A stretch of 64,000 nt of DNA from Enterobacter huaxiensis (lineage in GTDB: Bacteria; Pseudomonadota; Gammaproteobacteria; Enterobacterales; Enterobacteriaceae). The DNA lies in NCBI RefSeq assembly GCF_003594935.2, contig NZ_CP043342.1, forward strand, positions 1,302,001 through 1,366,000. Reading direction: 5' to 3'. Under the pieces are notes generated by a model. That model saw only the letters and a program-made list of their open reading frames with translations, was not told the origin of the DNA and made no database searches. Of this stretch, positions 1 through 10,424 are shown one piece after another. The translations under genes and the position numbers were made by a program. Within the stretch, counting starts at the first letter, position 1. Each line of letters opens with the position of its first letter.

Positions 1-269
1 ATATCGGCGTAGTGCGCCTGATTTTGCCCGGTCCAGATAATCTGGATGCGGAAATAGCGCTGGTCACCGCTGCCGGGTGACGAGGCCTGCCCCGGCGGCT
101 GGCCGCGCGGAAAGGCCTGCTCCAGGATGCTCACCAGGCGCTGGCGCTGGGCCTCATTGAGCGAGGAGAGCGCGATGGTGCGCTGCCCGCTCAGCTTAGG
201 AATAAAAGCGACGCCGCCTTCCCGGGCCAGCTCAACCACGGCGTCATCCGTCAGTTCCGGAACCTGCAT
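1..269 (-). CDS. Emfourin-type protease inhibitor (partial, runs off left edge)
   Basis: The ATG at 269 directly follows the stop codon of the upstream M4 protease gene. The first 89 codons are open, beginning MQVPELTDDAVVELAREGG and continuing with GVAFIPKLSGQRTIALSSL, then a Pro/Gly-rich linker and YFRIQIIWTG. Small proteins of this type encoded beside protealysin-like proteases are known as emfourins, which bind and inhibit the partner M4 protease. I recognise the family from the REGGVAFIP-type start, the IALSSLNEAQRQRL stretch and the gene order; I have not aligned it. The C-terminus lies outside the window. The likely role is to keep the protease inactive inside the producing cell, with the two genes translated from one mRNA. 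Confidence 0.78.
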   Translation of the reverse strand, partial: MQVPELTDDAVVELAREGGVAFIPKLSGQRTIALSSLNEAQRQRLVSILEQAFPRGQPPGQASSPGSGDQRYFRIQIIWTGQNQAHYAD

Positions 270-1289
270 TTACAGCACTCCCACCTGTTCCCAGGCTTGT
301 TTTATGGCCGCCCCAACGCCGCTGCCGGATCGTTTCTCTCCGTGCGCTATCGTCAGTTTTGCGAAGGCCTCAAAATCCGCATCCTGCGCCAGATTGCGAT
401 CGCAAACCGTGTCGTACCAGGCATAACCCGCTTTTTCCCATGCGTAGCCGCCGATTGCCGTCGCCGCCAGGTAAAACGCCCGGTTGGGGATGCCGGAGTT
501 CAGATGCACGCCGCCGTTATCCTCGCGCGTTTTAATAAAATCTTTCATGTGCGCGGGCTGCGGATCTTTGCCGAGCAGCGGATCGTCATAGGCGGTGCCC
601 GGCTCAGACATCGAGCGCAGCCCTTTGCCGTTGATCCCTTTCGCCAGCAGCCCTTCGCCAATGAGCCAGTCTGCTTTATCGGCGGTTTGCTTCAGATGGT
701 ATTGCTTCACCAGCGAGCCAAATACGTCTGAGAGAGATTCATTTAGCGCGCCCGACTGTTCAAAATAGATAAGCCCGGCCTCGGTTTCGGTCACGCCGTG
801 GCTCAGCTCGTGCGCCACCACGTCGATGGCGATGGTAAAGCGGTTGAAGATTTCCCCGTCACCGTCGCCAAAGACCATCTGCTGACCGTTCCAGAAGGCG
901 TTCTGATATTCCCGACCGTAGTGAACGGTGCCGGTTAAAATAAGCCCTTTATTATCGAGCGAATCACGCTGATATTCTTTCCAGAAGAAATCATGGGTGA
1001 TACCCAGATAATCGTAGGCTTCATCCACCGCCACATCGCCGTTCGACGGCTGGCCTTCGTAACGCACCTGTGTTCCCGGCAGCTCCTGGGTCTGCTTCGC
1101 GTCATAAATATCGCGCTCAAGCTGCCCGGCTTTATTGACGTGCGGGGCGGCAGGTTTGCCCGGCATATGCGCCATCAGCGTTTGTACATGGGTTAGAGTC
1201 TGGCGCGCGCAGCGCTGCTGCGGCTCGGAACCGCTTTCGATAATACGACGAAGAATATAAGGGGGTATAACGCTATGAAGATGGGGCAT
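270..1289 (-). CDS. Protealysin-like M4 family zinc metalloprotease
   Basis: This 339-residue thermolysin-family (M4) endopeptidase has the zinc site HELSH at residues 160-164 and the third zinc ligand Glu184 in NESLSD. The C-terminal HLNSGIPNRAFY block carries the region of the catalytic histidine. The precursor is short: about 50 residues containing PPYILRRIIESG precede the catalytic domain, as in Serratia protealysin, in place of the long propeptide of classical thermolysins. No signal peptide is visible, which also fits protealysins. The stop codon abuts the start of the emfourin-like gene, so protease and inhibitor form an operon. In other bacteria such proteases have been linked to actin cleavage and host-cell invasion; that role here is inference. 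Confidence 0.92.
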   Translation of the reverse strand: MPHLHSVIPPYILRRIIESGSEPQQRCARQTLTHVQTLMAHMPGKPAAPHVNKAGQLERDIYDAKQTQELPGTQVRYEGQPSNGDVAVDEAYDYLGITHDFFWKEYQRDSLDNKGLILTGTVHYGREYQNAFWNGQQMVFGDGDGEIFNRFTIAIDVVAHELSHGVTETEAGLIYFEQSGALNESLSDVFGSLVKQYHLKQTADKADWLIGEGLLAKGINGKGLRSMSEPGTAYDDPLLGKDPQPAHMKDFIKTREDNGGVHLNSGIPNRAFYLAATAIGGYAWEKAGYAWYDTVCDRNLAQDADFEAFAKLTIAHGEKRSGSGVGAAIKQAWEQVGVL

Positions 1290-1347
1290 GCTGCTCTCCT
1301 TATTAAAAAAGGGAATAGCAGCAGTATAGTAATTAACCGGCGAAGTA

Positions 1348-2751
<1,404 letters not shown>

Positions 2752-2810
2752 TTATTCAGTCGATAGTAACCTGCTGAGGAGCGATCGCAAGCATTTTTTT
2801 CAAAAAAGTG

Positions 2811-2839
2811 TAGATGCAATCGGTTACGCTCTGTATAAT
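2811..2839 (+). promoter_or_regulatory. guaBA promoter with PurR box
   Basis: TATAAT at 2834-2839 is a perfect -10 hexamer, with a weak -35 (TAGATG, 2811-2816) at 17 bp spacing. The 16-mer ATGCAATCGGTTACGC at 2814-2829 matches the PurR consensus ANGCAANCGNTTNCNT at all but the last defined position and lies between -35 and -10, so bound PurR would block RNA polymerase. The layout resembles the E. coli guaBA promoter as I remember it. Confidence 0.85.
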
Positions 2840-2880
2840 GCCACGGCAATATTTAACCACCCAGGTCAGAGATATTGCCC

Positions 2881-4347
2881 ATGCTACGTATCGCTAAAGA
2901 AGCACTGACGTTTGACGACGTCCTCCTCGTTCCCGCTCACTCCACCGTTCTGCCGAATACTGCCGATCTCAGCACGCAGTTGACGAAAACCATTCGCCTG
3001 AACATTCCTATGCTCTCTGCGGCAATGGACACCGTGACCGAAGCGCGCCTGGCTATCGCCCTGGCACAGGAAGGTGGCATTGGCTTTATCCACAAAAACA
3101 TGTCCATTGAACGCCAGGCTGAAGAAGTTCGCCGCGTGAAGAAACATGAATCCGGCATCGTGTCTGACCCACAGACCGTTCTGCCAACCACCACCCTGCA
3201 CGAAGTGAAAGCCCTGACCGAGCGTAACGGCTTTGCCGGCTACCCGGTTGTGACCGAAGAGAACGAGCTGGTCGGTATCATCACCGGCCGTGACGTGCGT
3301 TTCGTGACCGATCTGAACCAGCCAGTCAGCGTCTATATGACCCCGAAAGAGCGTCTGGTTACCGTACGTGAAGGTGAAACCCGCGACGTGGTGCTGGCCA
3401 AAATGCACGAAAAACGCGTTGAGAAAGCGCTGGTTGTCGACAGCAGCTTCCACCTGCTCGGCATGATCACCGTGAAAGATTTCCAGAAAGCAGAACGTAA
3501 ACCAAACGCCTGTAAAGACGAGCATGGACGTCTGCGCGTTGGCGCTGCGGTTGGCGCGGGTGCAGGCAACGAAGAGCGCGTAGACGCGCTGGTTGCGGCA
3601 GGCGTTGACGTGCTGCTGATTGACTCCTCCCACGGCCACTCCGAAGGCGTTCTGCAACGCATTCGTGATACCCGTGCGAAATACCCTGATCTGCAGATCA
3701 TCGGCGGCAACGTGGCAACGGGCGCAGGCGCTCGCGCCCTGGCTGAAGCTGGCTGTAGCGCGGTGAAAGTGGGTATCGGCCCTGGCTCCATCTGTACCAC
3801 CCGTATCGTTACCGGCGTGGGCGTTCCGCAGATCACCGCGGTTTCTGACGCGGTTGAAGCGCTGGAAGGCACCGGTGTGCCGGTCATCGCTGACGGCGGT
3901 ATCCGCTTCTCTGGCGACATCGCTAAAGCTATCGCCGCGGGCGCCGCTGCCGTGATGGTTGGCTCCATGCTGGCCGGTACTGAAGAATCCCCGGGCGAAA
4001 TCGAACTCTTCCAGGGCCGTTCTTACAAATCTTACCGCGGCATGGGCTCACTGGGCGCGATGTCCAAAGGCTCCTCTGACCGTTACTTCCAGACCGATAA
4101 CGCCGCTGACAAGCTGGTACCGGAGGGTATCGAAGGTCGCGTTGCCTATAAAGGCCGTCTGAAAGAGATCATTCACCAGCAGATGGGCGGCCTGCGCTCC
4201 TGTATGGGCCTGACCGGCTGTGGTACCATCGACCTGCTGCGTACCAAAGCGGAATTCGTGCGCATCAGCGGTGCGGGTATCCAGGAGAGCCACGTTCACG
4301 ACGTGACGATCACCAAAGAGTCCCCGAACTACCGTCTGGGCTCCTGA
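2881..4347 (+). CDS. guaB: Inosine-5'-monophosphate dehydrogenase GuaB
   Basis: GuaB oxidises IMP to XMP with NAD+, the committed step of GMP synthesis, in the cytoplasm. The ATG at 2881 gives [16 protein letters not shown] and 488 residues, the usual length; a TTG two codons upstream is not needed. The TIM-barrel is interrupted by two CBS domains at about residues 95-200, which bind nucleotides and tune activity. The catalytic cysteine is C305 in GPGSICTTR, and the flap carries [11 protein letters not shown]. guaA follows after 67 bp with a hairpin between. Expression should be repressed by PurR through the box in the promoter. Confidence 0.99.
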   Translation: MLRIAKEALTFDDVLLVPAHSTVLPNTADLSTQLTKTIRLNIPMLSAAMDTVTEARLAIALAQEGGIGFIHKNMSIERQAEEVRRVKKHESGIVSDPQTVLPTTTLHEVKALTERNGFAGYPVVTEENELVGIITGRDVRFVTDLNQPVSVYMTPKERLVTVREGETRDVVLAKMHEKRVEKALVVDSSFHLLGMITVKDFQKAERKPNACKDEHGRLRVGAAVGAGAGNEERVDALVAAGVDVLLIDSSHGHSEGVLQRIRDTRAKYPDLQIIGGNVATGAGARALAEAGCSAVKVGIGPGSICTTRIVTGVGVPQITAVSDAVEALEGTGVPVIADGGIRFSGDIAKAIAAGAAAVMVGSMLAGTEESPGEIELFQGRSYKSYRGMGSLGAMSKGSSDRYFQTDNAADKLVPEGIEGRVAYKGRLKEIIHQQMGGLRSCMGLTGCGTIDLLRTKAEFVRISGAGIQESHVHDVTITKESPNYRLGS

Positions 4348-4356
4348 TAAGTTTCC

Positions 4357-4391
4357 GCGCCCGGCTTCAGCCGGGCGCTCTGTTTTTGTTT
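4357..4391 (+). terminator. Hairpin with T-rich tail between guaB and guaA
   Basis: A perfect 9-bp GC-rich stem, GCGCCCGGC (4357-4365) and GCCGGGCGC (4370-4378), closes a TTCA tetraloop and is followed by TCTGTTTTTGTTT. It has the shape of an intrinsic terminator but sits inside the guaBA operon. It may reduce guaA expression relative to guaB or protect the upstream mRNA end. Confidence 0.6.
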
Positions 4392-4414
4392 CACTTGCCT
4401 CGGAATTAGCGTCA

Positions 4415-5992
4415 ATGACGGAAAACATTCATAAACATCGCATTCTCATCCTGGACTTCGGTTCTCAGTACACTCAGCTGGTGGCGCGTCGCGTACGTGA
4501 ACTGGGCGTTTACTGTGAGCTGTGGGCGTGGGATGTCACGGAAGCACAGATTCGCGAATTCAACCCAAGCGGCATCATCCTGTCCGGCGGCCCGGAAAGC
4601 ACCACCGAAGAGAACAGCCCGCGCGCGCCGCAGTACGTGTTCGAAGCTGGCGTGCCGGTGTTCGGCGTCTGCTACGGTATGCAGACCATGGCAATGCAGC
4701 TGGGCGGCCACGTAGAAGGTTCTAACGAGCGCGAGTTTGGCTATGCGCAGGTAGAAGTCGTCACCGATAGCGCGCTGGTGCGCGGTATTGAAGACTCCCT
4801 GACCGCAGAAGGCAAACCGCTGCTGGACGTGTGGATGAGCCACGGTGATAAAGTCACCGCTATCCCGTCCGACTTCGTGACCGTTGCCAGCACCGAGAGC
4901 TGCCCGTTTGCCATCATGGCGAACGAAGAAAAACGCTTCTACGGCGTGCAGTTCCACCCGGAAGTGACCCACACCCGCCAGGGTATGCGCATGCTGGAGC
5001 GCTTCGTGCGCGACATCTGCCAGTGTGAAGCCCTGTGGACCCCGGCCAAAATCATCGACGACGCCGTTGAGCGTATCCGCCAGCAGGTTGGCGATGACAA
5101 GGTGATCCTCGGCCTCTCCGGCGGCGTTGACTCTTCCGTGACCGCCATGCTGCTGCATCGCGCCATCGGCAAAAACCTGACCTGCGTCTTCGTGGACAAT
5201 GGTCTGCTGCGTCTGAACGAAGCCCAGCAGGTCATGGACATGTTCGGCGACCACTTTGGTCTGAACATCGTTCACGTGGAAGGCGAGCAGCGCTTCCTGG
5301 ACGCGCTGAAAGGCGAAAACGATCCAGAAGCCAAGCGCAAAATCATCGGCCGCGTGTTCGTTGAAGTGTTCGATGAGCAAGCACTGCGTCTTGAGGATGT
5401 GAAATGGCTGGCGCAGGGTACCATCTACCCTGACGTGATCGAGTCTGCGGCATCCGCAACCGGTAAAGCGCACGTTATCAAATCTCACCACAACGTGGGC
5501 GGCCTGCCGAAAGAGATGAAGATGGGTCTGGTTGAACCGCTGCGCGAGCTGTTCAAAGATGAAGTGCGTAAGATCGGTCTGGAACTGGGCCTGCCGTACG
5601 ACATGCTCTACCGCCACCCGTTCCCGGGTCCGGGTCTGGGCGTGCGCGTGCTGGGTGAAGTGAAGAAAGAGTACTGCGACCTGCTGCGTCGCGCGGACGC
5701 TATCTTCATTGAAGAGCTGCACAAGGCTGACCTGTACAACAAAGTGAGCCAGGCGTTCACCGTGTTCCTGCCGGTTCGCTCCGTCGGCGTAATGGGCGAT
5801 GGCCGTAAGTACGACTGGGTTGTCTCCCTGCGTGCGGTCGAAACCATCGACTTTATGACCGCGCACTGGGCGCACCTGCCGTACGACTTCTTAGGGCGCG
5901 TGTCTAACCGCATCATCAACGAAGTAAACGGTATTTCCCGCGTGGTTTATGACATCAGCGGCAAGCCGCCGGCGACCATTGAGTGGGAATAA
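4415..5992 (+). CDS. guaA: GMP synthase (glutamine-hydrolysing) GuaA
   Basis: GuaA converts XMP to GMP using ATP and ammonia released from glutamine. The 525-residue protein has an N-terminal class I glutamine amidotransferase domain with the nucleophile C86 in GVCYG and the His/Glu pair in QFHPEVTH. Next comes an ATP pyrophosphatase domain with the P-loop LSGGVDSS (about 234-241), and then the C-terminal dimerisation domain ending KPPATIEWE. It is the second gene of guaBA. A long open frame on the opposite strand across this gene reflects codon bias and is not a gene. Confidence 0.99.
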   Translation: MTENIHKHRILILDFGSQYTQLVARRVRELGVYCELWAWDVTEAQIREFNPSGIILSGGPESTTEENSPRAPQYVFEAGVPVFGVCYGMQTMAMQLGGHVEGSNEREFGYAQVEVVTDSALVRGIEDSLTAEGKPLLDVWMSHGDKVTAIPSDFVTVASTESCPFAIMANEEKRFYGVQFHPEVTHTRQGMRMLERFVRDICQCEALWTPAKIIDDAVERIRQQVGDDKVILGLSGGVDSSVTAMLLHRAIGKNLTCVFVDNGLLRLNEAQQVMDMFGDHFGLNIVHVEGEQRFLDALKGENDPEAKRKIIGRVFVEVFDEQALRLEDVKWLAQGTIYPDVIESAASATGKAHVIKSHHNVGGLPKEMKMGLVEPLRELFKDEVRKIGLELGLPYDMLYRHPFPGPGLGVRVLGEVKKEYCDLLRRADAIFIEELHKADLYNKVSQAFTVFLPVRSVGVMGDGRKYDWVVSLRAVETIDFMTAHWAHLPYDFLGRVSNRIINEVNGISRVVYDISGKPPATIEWE

Positions 5993-6024
5993 TCCCGCTT
6001 ACTGCGTAGTTCATAGGTAAATCA

Positions 6025-6050
6025 AGCCCGCCATGCTGCGGGCTTTTTTA
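6025..6050 (+). terminator. Rho-independent terminator of guaBA
   Basis: The stem AGCCCGC (6025-6031) and GCGGGCT (6038-6044) encloses a six-base loop and is followed by a run of T. It lies 30 bp after the guaA stop and overlaps the last codons of the convergent MFS gene. Confidence 0.85.
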
Positions 6051-7244
6051 TTGATATTTCCGGGTTATCCACCAGAACATTAACGCCCCCAGGCTGACCG
6101 TCCCTCCAAGCAGACACACGCCCTGCCAGCCCGCTGCGGCAAACGCCATCGTGGTGCCAATGGCGCCCAGACCGCTGCCAACCGCATAGAAAAGCATATA
6201 CAGCCCGACCAGCCGGCTATGGGCCTCGGGGCGGGTGCGGAAGATCAGGCTCTGGTTGGTGACGTGCAGCGCCTGTCCGCCCAAATCCAGCAGCACGATG
6301 CCGATAATCAGGATGCCGAGCGAGCGGTCCATAAGCGACAGCGGCCACCACGCCAGAAGGAGTATCGCCAGCGCCGCCGCACTGGTGTAGTGGGCGTAAC
6401 CGCGATCGGCCCAGCGCCCTGCGCAGCCGGCGGCGAGCGCGCCCACCGCGCCAGCCAGACCAAACGCGCCGATTGCGGTGTGTGAGAAATTGTAGGGCGG
6501 GGCGCTCAGTGGGAGCACCAGCGCGCTCCAGAAAATATTGAATGCAGCAAACATCAGCAGCGCCAGCACGCCGCGCACCTGCAGCACTTTTTCCTGGCGC
6601 AGTAGCGTCAGCATTGAGCCAATCAGTTGCGGGTAGCGCATCACGCTGGGTGCGGCTGGCAGAGCGGGCAGCCTCCACCAGAGCGGAAACGCAATAACGA
6701 CCATCAGCGCGGCGGCGCAAAGATACACTCCGCGCCAGCCCGCGACGTCGCTGATGCTACCGGAAAACACCCTGGCCAGCAGCAGGCCAATGAACACGCC
6801 GCCCTGGGCCGCACCCACGACCCGCCCTTGCTCATGCGGCGAAGCGGCACTGGCTGCATAGGCGATCAGCCCTTGCGTCATGGCCGTACCGAGCATGCCG
6901 GTTGCGAGCATCCCCGCCAGCAGCGAGTAAGCGCCTTGCGCCATGCCCACGCAGAGCAGCGCCGCGACAAGAGCAAAGAGCTGGATTGCCATCAGGCGAC
7001 GACGATCCACCTTGTCACCTAAGGGAACCACGAAAAGCAGGGCCAGAGCGCAGCCAGCTTGCGTGGCGGTCACCACGCCGCCCACGGCCGAGTGGCTGAT
7101 GGCGAAGTCGCGTGCCAGCACATCCAGCAGGGGCTGCGCGTAATAGACGTTCGCCACGCTCAGGCCGCTGGCTATGGCGAAAAGCCAGACCAGGCTGCGT
7201 GGCATGTCGGCGGCATCGTTGGGTATCGGTGAGGTGAGCGACAT
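6048..7244 (-). CDS. MFS transporter (DHA1-like drug/metabolite exporter)
   Basis: This is a 398-residue, 12-helix major facilitator protein when started at the ATG at 7244 (MSLTSPIPNDAADMPRSLVW). The open frame extends further upstream, but that extension would cross the divergent promoter region and lacks family character. Landmarks are NVYYAQPLLDVLARDF at the end of helix 1 and VVPLGDKVDRRRLMAIQL, the canonical loop 2-3 motif. Proteins of this kind export drugs or small metabolites using the proton gradient. The gene is divergent from an HxlR-type regulator, a common pairing in which the regulator senses a toxic or reactive compound and controls the exporter. The substrate cannot be inferred. 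E. coli has no gene here. Confidence 0.85.
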   Translation of the reverse strand: MSLTSPIPNDAADMPRSLVWLFAIASGLSVANVYYAQPLLDVLARDFAISHSAVGGVVTATQAGCALALLFVVPLGDKVDRRRLMAIQLFALVAALLCVGMAQGAYSLLAGMLATGMLGTAMTQGLIAYAASAASPHEQGRVVGAAQGGVFIGLLLARVFSGSISDVAGWRGVYLCAAALMVVIAFPLWWRLPALPAAPSVMRYPQLIGSMLTLLRQEKVLQVRGVLALLMFAAFNIFWSALVLPLSAPPYNFSHTAIGAFGLAGAVGALAAGCAGRWADRGYAHYTSAAALAILLLAWWPLSLMDRSLGILIIGIVLLDLGGQALHVTNQSLIFRTRPEAHSRLVGLYMLFYAVGSGLGAIGTTMAFAAAGWQGVCLLGGTVSLGALMFWWITRKYQ

Positions 7245-7269
7245 ATTCGAAATCCTCGGATTGTCCAGG

Positions 7270-7327
7270 CTGGTTGCAAAAAGAAACTGGTTGAATGCTA
7301 GGTCGGGTAGTTTTAAAATGCAACCAG
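7270..7327. promoter_or_regulatory. Candidate HxlR operator between MFS and HxlR genes
   Basis: A 9-bp inverted repeat, CTGGTTGCA (7270-7278) and TGCAACCAG (7319-7327), flanks the middle of the 114-bp divergent intergenic region, with a third partial copy CTGGTTGAATGC at 7288-7299. Repeated, oppositely oriented half-sites between a regulator and its divergent target fit an operator for a dimeric winged-helix protein. Confidence 0.5.
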
Positions 7328-7358
7328 TTATTGCGTTCAGAATTAAGCCGGAGGAGCC

Positions 7359-7820
7359 GTGTCGCCACGTAAGACTACGAATGATGAATATTGCCCCGTT
7401 GCCCGCAGCGTCGACCTGATTGGGGATCGCTGGTCGCTTCTCATCGTGCGCAATGCGTTTGACGGCACGAGCCGCTTCGGGGATTTTCAACGTGGCCTTG
7501 GCGTCGCGCGCAACATTCTCTCGGACCGTCTGCGAAAGCTGGTTGAGGCGGGTATCCTTGAACTCAAGGGGGCTTCAGATGGTACGGCGTATCAGGAGTA
7601 TGTCCTGACGGCTAAAGGAGAGAGCCTGTTCCCCATCGTCGTGGCCCTGCGGCAGTGGGGTGAGCAGCACCTGTTTGCGCGCGGGGAACGCCATTCGCTG
7701 TTAATCGACAGGCATACCGGCAAACCGGTACCCCTTATGGCTCCGGCAGGGCATGACGGCACGGTGCTGACGGCGGCTGATACTGAAGTACAAAAAGTAA
7801 AGCGATCCGCCGCCGTTTAA
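7359..7820 (+). CDS. HxlR family winged-helix transcriptional regulator
   Basis: The 153-residue protein has the HxlR signature CPVARSVDLIGDRWSLLIVRNAF, followed by FGDFQRGLGVARNILSDRLRKLVEAGIL, the recognition-helix segment. The family are MarR-like winged-helix dimers, often responding to reactive electrophiles or oxidants through a conserved N-terminal cysteine, here the Cys of EYCPVAR. The GTG at 7359 was chosen because GGAGGA lies six to ten bases upstream and no better ATG precedes the CPVARS motif. It is divergent from the MFS gene at 6048-7244, its probable target, and convergent with the hydrolase gene at 7829. Residues past about 110 look family-unspecific. Confidence 0.9.
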   Translation: MSPRKTTNDEYCPVARSVDLIGDRWSLLIVRNAFDGTSRFGDFQRGLGVARNILSDRLRKLVEAGILELKGASDGTAYQEYVLTAKGESLFPIVVALRQWGEQHLFARGERHSLLIDRHTGKPVPLMAPAGHDGTVLTAADTEVQKVKRSAAV

Positions 7821-7828
7821 CCGGCTAA

Positions 7829-8569
7829 CTATTGCCTGACCGCCTGTTCAATCGTGCGGGTAACGGCGTCCGGCTGGCTCACCATCGACACATGGCTTGC
7901 CGACACCTCCGTGGTTTTTGCATTGATCCTCTTCGCCATCGCCCGCTCAAGCTCAGGATTGATCATCCTGTCGTTCCTGCTGACCACAAACCAGCTCGGC
8001 TTATCGTGCCAGGCTGCATGCGCCACTTTCTCTCCAAACGCGTCGGCCTTAATCGGCCCCTGCGTTGCCGCGATGGTTTGCTGCTCATCGGTTGTCGCAT
8101 CGGGCGCAAAATCCGTACTGACCGCCTTCGCTGGCAGATATAAATAGCCGTCTGCCGTTTTCGCGATGCCCGCACTTCCCGGCGGGGCCGGATAACTTCC
8201 CGCCAGGTCTGCCGTAGACTGGCCGGAATCTGGCGCAAACGCCGCGACGTAAACCAGCGACTTCACGCGTGCATCGTTACCCGCCTCGCTTATCACCGTG
8301 CCGCCCCAGGAGTGGCCGACCAGCACCACGCTACCCTGCGCCCGGGCGATGGCACGCTGCGTGGCGGCAACGTCATCCTTAAGCGAGGTGAGCGGCAGCT
8401 GTACGGCAATGACTTCCGTATGGTTTTTTTGCAGCCGGGTAATGACCTTATTCCAGCTGCTGCCGTCGGCAAACGCGCCATGGACCAGCACTACGCTGGT
8501 TTGCTCTTCAGCGAACGCGCCAGCGGAGAGGGCCAGCAGACTGGCCGCTGCGATAAAGACTGCTTTCAT
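7829..8569 (-). CDS. Exported alpha/beta hydrolase
   Basis: The 246-residue protein has an N-terminal signal peptide (MKAVFIAAASLLALSAGAFA, probable cleavage after AFA), so it should be periplasmic. The fold is an alpha/beta hydrolase: VVLVHGAFADGSSW is the oxyanion region, GHSWGG carries the nucleophile Ser87, and SASHVSM near residue 226 supplies the histidine. It resembles the small esterases annotated simply as alpha/beta hydrolase. The substrate is unknown. It follows the DUF6130-like gene by 11 bp on the same strand, so the two are almost certainly co-transcribed, possibly with the MFS gene at 9098-10327. Confidence 0.88.
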   Translation of the reverse strand: MKAVFIAAASLLALSAGAFAEEQTSVVLVHGAFADGSSWNKVITRLQKNHTEVIAVQLPLTSLKDDVAATQRAIARAQGSVVLVGHSWGGTVISEAGNDARVKSLVYVAAFAPDSGQSTADLAGSYPAPPGSAGIAKTADGYLYLPAKAVSTDFAPDATTDEQQTIAATQGPIKADAFGEKVAHAAWHDKPSWFVVSRNDRMINPELERAMAKRINAKTTEVSASHVSMVSQPDAVTRTIEQAVRQ

Positions 8570-8580
8570 CTTCTGACTCC

Positions 8581-9048
8581 TTAAAAGTGATGGACAGCCG
8601 CATGCGGCGGCACGGTGAATTCAACGGTTTTATGATCGACAGGCTTATGGGTAGGGTCGGCGAGGATAATCGTCACCTTGTGCTTTCCGGCCGGCAGCCC
8701 GACCAGGATAACGGGCTCGCCGCTGGTGTCGGCCCAGTGCCAGGGGGCATCATCCACCACGACGTGGATATGGCCGATACGCGGGGTAATCTTTAGCGCC
8801 TCAGTCCCGAACACGGGCTCAATACGCAGGTTCTCGGTGCGGTATTGAATAAAGACCGCCCCCTTGCTCAGCGGGCCGGCTAACGGGGGATCGACAATCA
8901 GTTTCGCCGCCGGCTGCGCCTGCTCAAGCGGCGCAACGGCAGCAGGACCGTTGACCTCTTTGGCGCTGAGCCCGTCCAGCGGCTCCGCCCAGGCGCACGC
9001 TGCCGACGTCAGGGCAAGGAACGGCAGCAGGAAATATCGATGCATCAT
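8581..9048 (-). CDS. DUF6130-like exported protein of unknown function
   Basis: This 155-residue protein starts with a signal peptide (MMHRYFLLPFLALTSAACAWA), so it is predicted to be periplasmic. The mature part contains IGHIHVVVDDAPWHWADTSGEPVILVGLPAGKHKVTIILADPTHKPVDHKTVEFTV in pieces, a beta-rich pattern with several histidines, including HIHV and a terminal AVHHF that could bind metal. I assign it to the DUF6130 family from memory with moderate certainty. GGAG lies six bases upstream of the ATG. It sits between an MFS gene (49 bp upstream) and an exported hydrolase (11 bp downstream), so a three-gene operon is plausible. No function can be stated. Confidence 0.72.
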   Translation of the reverse strand: MMHRYFLLPFLALTSAACAWAEPLDGLSAKEVNGPAAVAPLEQAQPAAKLIVDPPLAGPLSKGAVFIQYRTENLRIEPVFGTEALKITPRIGHIHVVVDDAPWHWADTSGEPVILVGLPAGKHKVTIILADPTHKPVDHKTVEFTVPPHAAVHHF

Positions 9049-9097
9049 TTGTGTCTCCTAATCGGTTAATCGTGACGACAGACACAGAAGACCATTT

Positions 9098-10327
9098 TTA
9101 TGTATCGGGAATGTTTGCTTTGGAAGGGGTTTTGTACCGGTTTGTCAGCGTCGCGCCCGGGATACAGTACGATACCGTATTTCTGCCGCGGGAGCGTACG
9201 AGCGCGACGGCCAGCCCGGCAATGACCAGCGTCAGTCCCGCCGAAACCCACATCCCGCCGGTAATGCCCAGCGACCTATTCAGCCAGGCATAGGCAAACG
9301 GCGAGGCTGCCGCCGTCAGCTGCCCGGGTATGAGCAATAAACCGGTGCGGCTGGCGTAGCTTTCCGCGCTAAACAGCTCCAGCGGCAGCGTCGCTTTGAC
9401 GATGGTCACCAGCCCGTTAATGGCGCCATAGCCCAGCACAAACCCGGCGACGCTCCAGACGAAAAACGCGCTGCTCAACCCGACGAGAAAGCAGAGCGGC
9501 ATGGCAAGGGCCGTAAAGAGCGTCAACCTGAGCGGCGTTAAGCGGGCGCCTGCCAGGACTTCCATCAGCCGTGCGCCGGTCTGACCGAACCCCCACAGCA
9601 TGCCGATGGCGACCGGCAGGCCAAAACTGACGATAAACTCCGGCAGATGCGTCGAGGTGCCGTTGGAGACGAAGGTGATAAGCGCGATAAAGGTCGCATA
9701 GAGCCAGCCGTCGCGACGCTCGCTGTTCGCTGCTTTGGCCGCTGATTTCGCGCGAGCCACGAGCCGCTGGTGGGGAAGATGACTGATAAGCATCGCGCTC
9801 AGCAGGCCAAAAAGCGCGTAGATTAGCAGCGCGTTCTGCCAGCTCATAACGTTGACCAGCGCATCCCCCAGCGGCCAAAAGACGGCTGATGCCAGTCCAC
9901 CCGCCAGGGTGATGCGCGAAATCGTTCTTCGCGCCTGCTGTCCATACAGGTTCACCAGCGCGGCAAACAGGGCATCATACAGCGACAAACGCATCCCGAC
10001 GCCGGTCACCAGCCAGGCGCAGTACCAGCCCGCAAGAGAGGTGGCGTAGGCCATCATCACGCAGCTTATGGCGATCAGGAGTGTGCCGCCCATGACCACC
10101 CGCTTTCCGCCAAAACGCGCCAGCAGGCGGGCGACAAAGGGTGAGACTGCCGCCATGACCAGCATCGCCAGCGTCAGGCCGAGGTAAATTTGCGGTGAAG
10201 ACCAGCCCCTGTCTACTGAGATGGCGTGAGCAAACGTGCCCGGCATATAAAATGAAATCCCCCAGTTGATGAGCTGATTGCACCCGGCGGTAAGGGCGAG
10301 ACGGCGGGGTAGGGCAGGTGTTTCCAT
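9098..10327 (-). CDS. MFS transporter
   Basis: The 409-residue protein has about 12 hydrophobic segments and begins METPALPRRLALTAGCNQLINWGISFYMPGTFAHAI. The loop 2-3 motif appears as ARLLARFGGKRVVMGG. It resembles MFS proteins found beside LysR regulators and thought to export small molecules. The last 30 residues (RGRNTVSYCIPGATLTNRYK and on) are hydrophilic and less typical, which may reflect a shifted stop. The gene is divergent from the LysR gene at 10425 across 97 bp and 49 bp upstream of the DUF6130-like gene. The substrate is unknown. Confidence 0.85.
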   Translation of the reverse strand: METPALPRRLALTAGCNQLINWGISFYMPGTFAHAISVDRGWSSPQIYLGLTLAMLVMAAVSPFVARLLARFGGKRVVMGGTLLIAISCVMMAYATSLAGWYCAWLVTGVGMRLSLYDALFAALVNLYGQQARRTISRITLAGGLASAVFWPLGDALVNVMSWQNALLIYALFGLLSAMLISHLPHQRLVARAKSAAKAANSERRDGWLYATFIALITFVSNGTSTHLPEFIVSFGLPVAIGMLWGFGQTGARLMEVLAGARLTPLRLTLFTALAMPLCFLVGLSSAFFVWSVAGFVLGYGAINGLVTIVKATLPLELFSAESYASRTGLLLIPGQLTAAASPFAYAWLNRSLGITGGMWVSAGLTLVIAGLAVALVRSRGRNTVSYCIPGATLTNRYKTPSKANIPDT

Positions 10328-10360
10328 TATTTTTCATTCCGTTATGCAGTTGTCCTCAGC

Positions 10361-10376
10361 ATAGCGGGCGCGCTAT
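10361..10376. promoter_or_regulatory. Candidate LysR operator between MFS and LysR genes
   Basis: ATAGCG (10361-10366) and CGCTAT (10371-10376) form a perfect inverted repeat with a 4-bp centre, midway in the 97-bp divergent region. This is the usual place for a LysR-type activator site. The spacing is one base off the T-N11-A rule, so the call is tentative. Confidence 0.35.
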
Positions 10377-10424
10377 TGTGCCGGGAGGTCTGCAACCTTA
10401 TGCGCCGTATAAGAGAAACTTTGA

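Noticed and set aside
2875..2880. TTG start two codons upstream of guaB ATG
   Set aside because: The ATG at 2881 gives the exact conserved N-terminus [11 protein letters not shown].
4412..5875. A 487-codon open frame on the minus strand across guaA
   Set aside because: It is fully antisense to a certain gene, has a His/Gln-rich composition typical of codon-bias shadows in GC-rich DNA, and has no family resemblance.
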